64,000 bases of DNA from Diploscapter coronatus. Its lineage: Eukaryota; Nematoda; Chromadorea; Rhabditida; Rhabditidae. Both the position numbers and the translations under genes were made by a program. The notes under the pieces are model-generated. The model worked only from the letters and a program-made list of their open reading frames with translations, was not told where the DNA came from and ran no database searches. The stretch is from assembly GCA_964036155.1 (NCBI GenBank), contig OZ038423.1, positions 38,889,249-38,953,248 on the forward strand, read 5' to 3'. This document shows positions 1 through 10,900 of the stretch, in pieces (the stretch's first letter is position 1; every line of letters begins with the position of its first letter).

Positions 1-123
1 CTTTGTCAGAAAGAGAGTGTGGTCTTGTAACGATTTTTTTCGGGATTTTTGGACCTTCGGCTTGCCGACTTGATCCTCCAAAATAGCGAGTCGCGAGAAG
101 CGCGTCGAGGTTCCATCCGCCAT
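1..123 (-). CDS. Possible first coding exon of an unrecognised gene (partial)
   Basis: Reading the minus strand from an ATG at 123-121, an open frame runs to the window edge for 41 codons, starting MADGTSTRFSRLAILEDQVG and continuing Lys/Ser-rich. The stretch is GC-rich compared with the AT-rich DNA to its right and uses codons like the confirmed exons here. The frame stays open upstream of the ATG for a few codons (VDKKPAKKGK), so the true start could be further right or the segment could be an internal exon. It would be divergently placed to the NDUFB10 gene. I do not recognise the protein. Existence is plausible but unproven. Confidence 0.4.
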   Translation of the reverse strand, partial: MADGTSTRFSRLAILEDQVGKPKVQKSRKKSLQDHTLFLTK

Positions 124-933
124 TTTCCCCTTCTTTGCCGGCTTTTTGTCGACGATGAAACTCGGAAAATGGGGATGTTTAAATTTTAAAAAATGTTCCA
201 ATTAAAAATTTTCAAGAATATTTAATTTTTGATAATGTATGTTAATTTTTGAGGGAGTAAAAAATGAAAACTCGTGGAAAACTTTTAAATTTTCGATTTT
301 AAAAACTAGGAAATGTTAAAGTTCAATTAGATGCGTTTCAGATATTTCCTAAAATTGAACAAATTCATTTTCGCTAGTTTGTCTGATTCGTTCTGCTAAT
401 TTATCTCAAAAATCCAATTCTCTAATTCCAAGCTTTATCTTTGTGTCTATTCCCTCTCCATCTCCCTCCCTTTCTTCCTTCCGTCCTCGTTTTACCAACC
501 GTTCTCTCATAATTTCCGTTCCATGCTACAAGGGCAGCTTATCGCGTTGAAGTTTCGCCTTTTGGCTTTTCCCTTAAACCCGCTAATTACCGATAATTAC
601 CCCCAATTAAATCTTTTAATTACCCCTGCCCTATAATTTCCCTCTCCCTAATTATCTCGCTTCGTTCGTTCGTGTTCTTTATCGATTTTCTTTGTATTTT
701 TCTCGACTTTCAAATTCCTTTTTAGTTTTCCCGTTTTTCATCTTGTTTTCTGAATTTTTCTGCACAAAATACTTATAGAAAACTCGAATCTATAATTTCT
801 TTCGCGTTTTTTCCGCTCAAAATTCGTGTACTTTTCCAAAAAGAAGTCTATTTTTTCTTAGAAAACTACAAAAAATCTTCTTGAATTTTTCAACTTTTCT
901 AAATCGATATTTTATGTTAATTTGTGTTGCAGA
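124..933. other. Intergenic region, likely divergent promoter
   Basis: No open frame with coding character. It holds a pyrimidine-rich tract around 430-530 and a cluster of TAATTA/CTAATTACC elements at 583-655 (homeodomain-core-like). It ends in a TTGTGTTGCAG acceptor at 932, one base before the NDUFB10 ATG, which fits a trans-splice site. Confidence 0.5.
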
Positions 934-3263
934 ATGGGTGATGAGGTGCGCCGCGATTGGTGGAAGAAGGAGAAGGAGGAGTGGGAGGCCTACTGGAAGG
1001 TTCGCGACCTCGACTCGCGCGGCACCATCTTCCCCCGGATGAAGTACTACGTCCACAAGTGGTGGGACGCACCGTCCACTTGGTTCAGAGGTAAAATCGG
1101 CGACTTTTGATTTTTGGTAGAAAAAACAACAACAACAACATTAAAAATAGTTTGGTTTAGAGATCCTGTTCTTTGTTTTGAATTCTGACAAAAGTATTAG
1201 GAAAAGCGCTTCACCAAAATTCTCACTTGATTAGAGCGAGATAATTGGATTAAGTTTCTGTAAAAATATCTTTTTCTTGAATAAAATTGAAGCTTATTTT
1301 TATCTAAAACCCTTTTTGAACAGACTCTTCTATGAAAATGTGGAATATTTGGTATCAAATTGAAGCCCGGAACTTATATTCTCTGATTTTATTAATTAAA
1401 AATTTTTGCAGAAAGACAAGGGGTATTTTATTAAAAATAGGCTATTTTTTCAGAAAGAGTCGTAGAGCCGCTGCACGAGAAGAATCGGCTGCCCTACTAC
1501 CACTTCAAGTACGCCAGAGTGCCCGAGATCGATCAGTGTGGAGTCAATGATTTTGTGAGATTTTTCTTCTAAAATAAGTTCAAATTTTATATAAGATGGA
1601 TAAATTTCCAGTTAGCTGATAAATCACGAATTTATGTTCAAACTTAGAGAAATAAGTTTCAAAATTGATTCATAACAAGTAAAATCTTTTAGTAATCGAT
1701 AAAATCGTGAATCTTTTTTTTAGAGTAAAAAGATGTTTCAAAATTTATCCAAAGCAGAAAAATTTTTCTGTCAATCGTTAACTCACGCATGTTTAAAAAA
1801 TGAGTTTCAAATTTTCACAAAATAAGTACATATCTTTGATGATTGCTACTTTTGCTGTTTTCGCATGAAAAATACAAAAATTTTTAAGATGTGTTTCAAT
1901 ATAACTTCAAATTAACAATTTTCTAATAGAGTCGATTTTAATAAAGGGCAGTTATGTAATAAAACACAAATTCAGGGCTGCATTCACGAAGCTCGTGAGC
2001 AGTTCCGCAAGGACAAGTTCGTCGACGGCTACATTCTCCAGGTGCGATTGTTAAATTTAAAAAATGACTTGTTTTTATTTTCAAAAAACAACTTTTCAGA
2101 TCCTGAAGATGCGCTACGATCGTTGCATGGTCTATAACTTCCCCAATCCGGCACCGTGCGCTCAAACCGTCGAAGATTTGGAAGAGGCGGATCTGAACTT
2201 CTTCATCAAATACGGTGAGCTCGGCTCGGAGGGCGACGTCAAGGACGCCTACATGAAGCAGGTAAATTGTTGATTTTTGGGTAAATATCAATAATTGCTT
2301 ATTTTTTGAAAAGATTGAGGTTATTAATCTTTGAAGAATTCGGAAAGAAATATTAATTTTTTGGGGAAAATCAACAAATTTCGACTTTCAGAAGCATCGT
2401 CTGATCTGGGAGCGGCGTCATCCGGAAATCATGGAGGAGCGCGCTCAGAAATACGCCGAGCACAAGGTTGGGAAGTTGCAAAAAAGAAAACAAAAAGTAG
2501 AATTCTCACTTCACCTTTTACTGGCGGCATTCCACCATAACTGGAAGTTGTTCGAAATTTATTCATTTTTGAAGCATAACCATTTTTCCCTCGGAATGTA
2601 CTGTACTTTGGATTCATTAATTTTTATTTTGTTTTTACGGTCAAGGACGTCCGTTTTATCAAAAATTAAGAGAAATTTTTTTTTCTAGTTTTGAGATCTT
2701 TTGAAACTTATTTTAAACTATTTCAGGAACAACTCAAGAACGGCCAATTCGATCACTCGTTCTGGAAGAAGGGTCTCTTCTACATGGTAAGGGATTTTTT
2801 GATAAAATGATAAAGAATCCTATCTTATCACTGATAAGATGTTGATACTCTTCTTATTGATGAAAATTTCTTATCGCTGACAATAAAAATGTCTTATCAT
2901 TGGTATTTTCAGGACAAGAAGAACTACGAGGCGCCGTACGAGTTCCACCTGCAGAAGGCGCTCTTCGAGGGCGACAAACCTCTGTCCAAGGATTGGGAAT
3001 ACTACAAGAAGGTGGGCAGATTCAGATTTTTATAATTTTTTTTGGGAATTTTCTTGAAATATACACCGAAAATTTTAGGGTCAACAGTTTATTTGTTGTC
3101 TGATACTCGAGCACCTATTATATTAAAACCATTAATCATTTTCTGAACTTATAACCTTTCCTTTGAAACATAGAAAAAGTGACAAATGTTCATTTTGCAG
3201 GTATCCGAAGACCCCGAATTCGACAAGGAGCAGGGCAAGACATCGAGCGTGAGGATGTGGTAG
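934..3263 (+). CDS. NDUFB10: NADH:ubiquinone oxidoreductase subunit NDUFB10 (PDSW)
   Basis: Accessory subunit of the distal membrane arm of mitochondrial complex I, on the intermembrane-space face. Eight exons join in phase: 934-1090, 1454-1554, 1976-2041, 2100-2261, 2392-2466, 2727-2786, 2913-3011, 3201-3263 (260 aa). The C-terminal two thirds match the family: a R-V-P-E-I-x-x-C segment, then E-A-R-E-Q-F-R, a second cysteine pair and an R-x-x-x-x-E-R-R basic stretch. Four cysteines (about C81, C88, C117, C128) fit the disulfide-stabilised helices of this subunit. The protein is longer than the human 172 aa, with extra sequence at both ends. The ATG follows directly after an acceptor at 932, so the mRNA is probably trans-spliced. 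I see no targeting presequence, as is usual for this subunit. Confidence 0.9.
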
Positions 3264-4345
3264 CCGACTGCCAAACTTGGTCGAATGATCCAGTTGGTAG
3301 TGTCTCCAAGTTCTACCCTTCCCACATTTTTCCAGTCTCGAGGCGTCGCGGTTTCGAGTTTTCTTCGGCCTTATTTTTGAAAATTTCAACAATCTTTTCG
3401 AATCGTCTAAAAATTAGGATAGTTACATGCAAAATGCTCAATTCGTTGTGCAAAGTCGGTAAAGAGTTAATTGCCAAAAGGTAATTGTCGAAATTGGTTA
3501 ATTACTACTGGTGGTAATTAGGCAATTTAGATTTTGCTCAGCGGTATAAATTTCCTTTACCGCTGTAAAATAAGATTTTTTTTAAGATGAGATTTTTAAT
3601 ATTATACAGGCGATTTCGAACGATTTATACTTTTTTGTAGAATATGTCAGATTTCGTAATTGTAGCGCAGTCGAGTTGTTTTTTGAATAGAATATTTTCT
3701 ATTTTTTCGAATTTCATAAGAAATGCAAGGTTTGAAAACCTTGAAATATTTGCAGTTTTTTGCCGTGATTTTTCTTTTATTTATTTTTAGTTGATTACGA
3801 GATTTCTCTGAAATTCATGAAAGTAGTATGAAAAAATCATAATTTTTCACGCTGTTTTCGTGAGTTTTAGAGAAAAACCTCGATTTAAAAAAATTAATCT
3901 TCGATATATTAACGTGCATAATTTTGTTTTTCTCATGTTAGCCCCCCTGAAACTTATCCCCCGAATTTTTGCAATTTGACAATTTTCGTTGAAAACCCCG
4001 ATTTTCAGGCTTTCGCGATTAGTGTCACATGTGTTTTTCTGGCAAAAAGACCCTTGTTTCAACCTCGAGCGAAAAGCCGGATAACTTTTTGCCGTTTCAT
4101 TTTTCTTTTCGAGTGAAATGACGCCGAGTTCGGGTATCAAATTACCTCACTCGGGGGGCTATAATTTATATTTTTCATGCAAAACATAGGCGCTCTTTTT
4201 GTTTTTCTCCAATTTTTATGAGCGTCTTCAAAAATCCCCATTTTTATTTGTAAAAATTTTCAAATATTTTCAAAAAATAATCGAATTTTCGCGATTTTTC
4301 TTCTAAGAGAGATTTTAGAAAACTTCTTTTTTCTTTTCAGAAAAG
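3264..4345. other. Intergenic region between NDUFB10 and the CREC gene
   Basis: No gene seen. It contains AT-rich DNA, an inverted pair of TTAATTGCC-type words near 3465-3530, and a candidate inverted-repeat element at 3939-4161 (listed separately). The right end is the 5' flank of the calumenin-like gene, with an acceptor TTTTCAG ending at 4340. Confidence 0.5.
3939..4161. mobile_element. Candidate MITE with GCCCCCC inverted ends and TA flanks
   Basis: The left end reads TTAGCCCCCCTGA and the right end TCGGGGGGCTATA, giving short inverted termini GCCCCCC/GGGGGGC each next to TA. A G/C hexamer run is rare in this AT-rich DNA. A size of about 220 bp with TA flanks fits a Tc1/mariner-type non-autonomous element. 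Only one copy was seen here, so this remains a suggestion. Confidence 0.35.
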
Positions 4346-6970
4346 ATGAACCTTTGTTTCGTTTTCTATCTGGTTTGGTTAGGCAGTCTGCAAGTGACTT
4401 TATGTGACAAAGAAAGGGAAGTGGACGGTGCTGCTTCGAGAGTGTTGAGACACACGATGGGCGCCGACCACGAGGGCGACCATGAAGCCGATCATCAGGC
4501 CATTTTGGGTGGGCCAATTTTTACTTGTTAAAATTTTAAAAATTCTAAAACTGATAATCAAGATATTTTGGGTATTATTTTTTGTCACTTTTAGGATATC
4601 TTTTTGTAAAACTGTTGTTTCATTTTACTAAAAATAATTTGATAGAAATTCTTGTGAATAATGGATGAAACTTATAGAAAAATGATCACTCTTTGAAAAC
4701 GATTTTTAAAAAATGATAGATTTTATCAATGTTTTTCTTTTTCAATTGATCCAATTTGGGAAACGTGCATTTAAAACATAAAGGCTATTTAGAAATCACC
4801 ATTTGCAGGTTCGAAAAAAGTGGCCGAAGAATTCGACTCGTTGCCTCCAGAAGAAGCGAAGCGCCGTCTGAGAATTCTGGCGACGAGCAAGATCGACGCC
4901 AACAAGGACGGTTTTGTAGGTCGCGGAGATTTTTGTTTTAAAACTTCTTTAATTTGGATTTCGTTGCGTTCATTGAATTTTCAAACCTTTTGAAGATAGG
5001 TGTTTTCTTGAAACTAACCTAAATTATCTTAAAATTAAACGACAACACTTGGAAGGACCATCTTCTAGAGATTTATTGACATTAATGAAAGATCCTTGAA
5101 GTATATTTTTTGCTCAAAAATGAAATTCACGAGATTTATCGTCCCATATAAATTTCGAAAGTTTTGAAGATTTTTGAAATACATATATTTTAAAATTTTA
5201 ACTGAACATAAACTGCTGAACAATATTAGAAAAGTATGCTTAACTTTTGAAAACATTTGAAACTTACAAAAAGTGGTCTTCTGTATTAGTTACTCTTATC
5301 TTTTTTTTTTTTATAGAAATTGACATTTTTTCTCCCCCATGCTATTTTCAGAGAAGAAGGTAACTTGTGCAAAAGGGTAATTAGTGCAGAAGGCCCAAAA
5401 TAGTAATAAAAAAGAAATAGATAATTTTCCAGAAATGAACGAGCTTGTTTCGTGGGTGTTGAGCTCGATGCGGTCGCTCGACTTGGAGGAAGTCCAGGAA
5501 AGAAAGAGGGAGATCGACGAAAACGGGGATGGAAAGGTACTTTTTTAGAAAAATAGCTTTAAAAAACTTGTTGTTTCAGATTTCCTGGGAAGAATACGTC
5601 AAAGACTCCTATCCGGATCAAGATACCTCGAAGCTCGACGGAGACGACAAAAAGTTGCTCTTCGAGGACGAGAAATATTTTAAAGGTTGGGAAATTCAAA
5701 CAAAATAAATAATTAACATATGAAGTAAAAAATCTTTCTCTAAAAACCTAATCTTTCAGCAGCCGATCTGAATGGAGACGGTTTCCTGGATGAAACCGAG
5801 CTGGCCGCTTTCCTCATGCCCGAAAACCATCCACACATGCACAAAACGCTACTTGAGGTGGGGGATTACTGTAGCTCTTTCTTTAAAAAGTACTGAGTCA
5901 TATTACTTTTAAAAAAGAAACGCTACTGTATCTTTAAGTTTCCCAGGATAATTACTGTATCCTTTTTCAGATAACGATGTGGGAGAAGGACTCGAACAAG
6001 GACGGTGCCATCGACCTGAACGAGTTCCTCGGCGACCTGGCTTCGAACACCGAGAGCGAGTGGGTCAACGTCGAGAAAAACCGGTAAAAATATAAGTCGT
6101 TTTCTGAAATAAAATTTAATAATATATGAAATGAATGAACTGAGAATAATCGTTTATAGCATTTTTAAAGATTCTCAAAAATTCGCTTTGCAGATTCATG
6201 GCGGAATACGACGAGGACAAGGACGGACTTCTTAAAGGGGACGAGGTGCGAAAGTGGCTCATTCCAGACGTGGACTCGGTCGCCAAGATCGAGGCCGAAC
6301 ATCTGATGCGAGGGGCCGATACTAATCAGGTAAATTATTTTCTTTTTTCGAATGAAGAAGATAAAGGTCTATCTTCTCCTTACATTTTCAATGATTTTTA
6401 AAACTTATTATAAAATTAATTAAGTAAATGGCTGTTTTGGTTAAAAAAGATATCGAAGATTGAAGTTTATTTTGTGCTTTGTTTTTCAATAACCTTTGAA
6501 ACATTACAACTTTTATTCCAATGGAAAGCGTATGAAGTGTGTATTGAAACTTACTTCTTTCTTACCTTTTCCGATTCTTTGAAACGTATCATAAAATGTA
6601 GATGTGAAGTTCGAAGCGATAATCTTAACGCTTGGATAACCTTTTTCCAAGTGACTGACTTTCTTTTGATGCTTTTGAGTACGGACTATAGGAGCACAAA
6701 TCAATGAAATTTACCGACTTTTACGAATTTCGAAACACTTGTGAAAATGCTATTTTAATCCCCCAAAAACTGAGCTATGTATTACTTGAGAAAATTCCTA
6801 GACGTTGCAACGTCTGAAGATTCCTATGAAACGTGCATATTTTTGCCTTTTATCTTCAGGACGACAAATTATCGATCGACGAAATCGTTGAGGCTCACAA
6901 AATCTTCGTCGGCTCGGAGGCGACCAACTACGGGGAGGATCTGCACAAAGTCAATCACGAAGAGTTATAA
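4346..6970 (+). CDS. Calumenin/reticulocalbin (CREC) family EF-hand protein of the secretory pathway
   Basis: Low-affinity calcium-binding chaperone-like protein of the ER lumen. Eight exons: 4346-4508, 4809-4919, 5433-5536, 5580-5685, 5760-5857, 5971-6083, 6194-6329, 6860-6970 (313 aa, the usual size). Residues 1-20 form a signal peptide. Six EF-hand loops are visible at about D84-E95, D120-E131, D164-E175, D201-E212, D238-E249 and D274-E285. The last loop has Asp instead of the usual Gly at position 6. The C-terminus F-V-G-S-E-A-T-N-Y-G-E-D-L resembles reticulocalbin-1 more than calumenin. The final four residues HEEL are a variant of the HDEL retrieval signal. The start follows a TTTTCAG acceptor five bases upstream (trans-splice candidate). 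Family assignment is secure; which CREC member is not. Confidence 0.94.
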
Positions 6971-7930
6971 AAAAAACCGCACGTGCGCAAGTTTGCGTTT
7001 TCGAATATATTACTGTTTTTCTAGATTTTTTCTGGAAACCTTCAAAATTACTTTTTTTTGAAAATAAAACTTTTAGAGTAATTTTGGAGGTTTTCAATTA
7101 TTCAGCTAGGATATTGTGGGTCGTTGAAAATTTGAACGAATTCGGGAACCGAAACTTAGCTTTCTTACCAAAAATTATGTAATCTCACGAAAAATTCCAA
7201 ATCTGAAATTTTACTTTGAACTCCGAAAAAGTCTGGTTGATGACTTACGAAAGCGAACTCTGTTGAACTTAGAATTTTCCATTTTTGATGAAAAACCTCA
7301 CGCAAATGTTTCCTCGAATATTTGAGGTTGTACTTCTATGAAACACGTTTCACTTATTTTTTTATAAGTTTTGAGGATTGCGAAATCTCTAATGGGTGAT
7401 CTTGTTCCGAAATTTAAGTTCAAACTCTAAAGACGAAATGTTTTATGTTTTATAAGACTCGGACCTCTATTAGAGATACCGCAATCCTTACCCAATTCAT
7501 TTATCTTTTTATCATAACAAGTGCCAATATTTGTGTCTTTATAATCACTAGCTTTATTATTTTTCAATTGCAATTTATTTAGTCCAAAGCCTTGTTTCTA
7601 CACCAAATTATGCGTTTGTTGTTCAATTGCTGGGTCACCCAATATTTGTTTTCCTACTTTGTATGTTCGGTATTTTTACCTAATTGGTAGAATATTTACC
7701 TTTAACAGGGATACGATTGTTGCCATAATGTGTCTACTTATCACAAACTCTTCTAAAATTCTGGGTATTTTTTCGTATTTTGGAAAATACGTGGTTTTGG
7801 ATCCACGAAAGTATCTAAAATTTATTGATTTTTACAAGACTAATTTTTATCGATTTTCAGAAGGCGAAAGCCCAGAAAAGTAGTCAAAGACAAAGACAGA
7901 GAGTAGAAACACAGGAACACAAAGACAAAG
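6971..7930. other. 3' UTR and intergenic region before the ORP9 gene
   Basis: After the poly(A) signal the DNA is AT-rich with no convincing frame. A TTTTCAG acceptor ends at 7860. The 70 bases after it, purine-rich with repeats of the word AAGACAAAG, are probably the 5' leader of the ORP9 mRNA. Confidence 0.5.
7063..7068 (+). terminator. Poly(A) signal of the CREC gene
   Basis: AATAAA lies about 95 bases after the stop codon, following a T-rich stretch. This fits cleavage and polyadenylation shortly downstream. Confidence 0.6.
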
Positions 7931-10900
7931 ATGATGGAAGGGCCGCTTAGCAAGTGGACCAACATGATGCATGGGTGGCAATACAGGTTGGGAAAATTTG
8001 AGATTTTTCAAAAATGGAAGTTTTTCAGATGGTTCAAGCTCGATGAGGGCGTCTTGCTGTACTATACTTCAAGGGAGAAGATGCTTAAGGGGCAACAGAG
8101 AGGTGAGATTTTTCGATGTTCTAATTTTTCACTTTCCGACATTTTACAAAGTGGCAACACAGAAATGAATTAGAAATAATCTTTACAAATTTTGCAACTT
8201 TTACTATAATTTTGATAAAGTGCATATGTTTGGAACAGCTGATCGATCGTCAATTGAGGCTTTATTTGACACGTGTTTGAAAATTGAAAAATAGAAATTC
8301 GATATTTTGACCAAAAATGGAATTAAATTATCGTATTTTTCTGATTCCTGAATTTTTCAGGCTGCATACGCCTATCAGGCGCCGTAGTGGGCATTGACGG
8401 CGAAAACAACAGCCTCTTCACGATCACGGTAGACGGGAAGGTTTTCCATTTGCAGGTCAGGGAAATTGTTGAAATTTCAAACAGATTTAGAAATTTGATC
8501 CCATTTCAAGATTCAATTTTGCAAAGCCTTCCATTTGCGGGCGAGAAAAATTTGAGAATAGGAAATGTGAAAATTTAACAGAAATCCACTCAAAGCCCAG
8601 AGAATTTTGTAGTATAACGGTTTTTTTTTTTTTAAATAAAGTTATTTTCGTATCAAAAGCTAATCGCTGTTTTATATTTCTTTCTTACTTGAACAATTTT
8701 CGAAACGTACCAAAATCATTGAATAATTACACCTATTTATTTAGAGTCAAATTTTAAAATATAGATTGCAAAAACTCTAAGATTTGTGTACCAACATCTG
8801 GTTTGATAAAGTCTATGCCCGTATTCACGAACTTTCGGAACCTTTCCAACTGGAAGAAGATTCCCTATAGGAAGGTTTCGAAGGTTACGAGAGTTTCGTA
8901 GATTCGGACACTGGCCTCAAGCACTATTTAATTTAAAAATTGCGACTTTATTCCCTTCCAAATTTGATCTCCGCTTTTTCGACTGCGAGACATTGATCGG
9001 TTGTGGGTCATTTTTCATGTTCGGTAACTTGATTTCTTTATTTCGCACGCTGATTTCTCCGCAAATCTGACTTTTTGTCACTTTCCTTTTCAATTTCTGA
9101 CTTCTTTTTTCTTTTCCCGCCCCTCCTGCATTTACCGCTCCGTTTCACTTTCTCGCCGCACACCTACAAAACCGAAATCGCCGTAACGTATTCTAATCGA
9201 TATTTTCGCCCTATCCTTAAACATAGCTAGAGATTTTTTATTCTCTAAAAATATTCCAGCCGGTTTTCTACGACTATCCTCAAGCATTATAAAAATGCTT
9301 TTCTAGCTTCTTTAGATCGCATCTTTTTAGCCTAATTCTAGCGATCTAATCGAAACTGCTTGTAGTGACAGGATTTTCTAACAAGCACAACTAATAGCGC
9401 TTTATGAATCAGATTGATCGATTTTGAAAAGCCATCAATTTTGCTAAAAAAGATCAACCCTAAAATTCTTCGAACTACCCCTTATTATTGATTTCCTAAG
9501 TTCCTGAAAATTCTAAAAAAAATGCCTTTAATGTGCCTGAAACGACGACAGAAATCGACTGAATCTAATGGAAAAGTATGAAATTTTAAAATTTCTTAAA
9601 ATGGGCTGACTTTTCTAAAACCTCTGAAAGAACTTGATTTGAATTGACAATCCCAAGCCGTTTGCTGCCAGATTTTTCGTAGATAAAAATACGCCTTTGG
9701 GATTTGCGAAATTTCCCCGAATCATTTTCTTTGTCTGGAAAAGTCGGATGCTATTTCTATAAAACTAAGTCTTTATCTCTCCATAAAGTTCATAATATGT
9801 CAAAAAATCTTTATTTTTATCTTTTCCTATCCAAAATCTCATACTATCTTCAAAAAAAAAACTTGCTATTTTCAACAAATTCTAAAAAAATATATTTGAG
9901 GGCCGTGACGAGAACGAGCGAAACACGTGGGTTCGTTCTTTGGAGACCGTCATTCGCGAGTGCAGCGGTTACAAGAAGTTCAAGGGAAAGGTGGAATTTT
10001 ATTTATTTGTTCGCCAACTGCTATATGACGAGATGACGAGACCTGTCTTTTCCCACATTATTTCACCCTACTTTCCTTCCCTCCTCTATCTCTAACTATA
10101 GCGTCTCGTCATATAGTAATTAGCTTTTTCAGATCTAGGCAGGGTTTAATCCAAATTCCCCGTTCGTTCCCTCCTTAAGCAAAATTTTTTGCTAAAGCTT
10201 TGTTTGCATGCCTTCTTATGTATCACTTTTCGTTTTTTTTCTCTTTCGTACCTACTCTGCTGAAATTTCTCATTCGGACTGAAAACTGCCTAGCCCTATG
10301 TTTTTATTTATTTTGAAAAATAATAAATTTGAGGAACACGTCATCGACTCCCTCAAGCAGCGGATCACCGAAGCCGACCAACACCTGTCGAATATTATTC
10401 AACAGGTTTGATTTGAAACAAATAGGAAAACAATGTTTCACGAAATTTTGTACTTTTCGAAATTGTCCGATTCGTCTAACATAATAACTAGGAATAAGAA
10501 AATTAAATGAATTTAATTTGATACGCTTCAAAAATCATCACTTTAAAAGCCAATTTCAAAAACGATATTTTTAGTGTTTATCATTATATCTATAAATTTA
10601 TCTGGAGACTAACATTTTTAAGCTACGCTTCAAGAAATCTTTATCCTCTCACTATCTTGGAATTTGTTCAATTTTATGTAGTGCGTAATGAATACTAGGA
10701 TATTTCCAGGTTGAAAAACTCGAATCTTTTGGATACGCCTCAAAAACCTTCATCTTTTGAAAGTTTTGCTAATTTGTTCACTGTTTGTTTTCTGGATAAA
10801 GGGCGAACATCACCAATTTGCAGGTGAAGAACCTCGAGTGTTTGCGAGAGTCCGTTTCCGGCAAGGATCGAAAGAACATCGATGAGCTGCTCGCCTCGTC

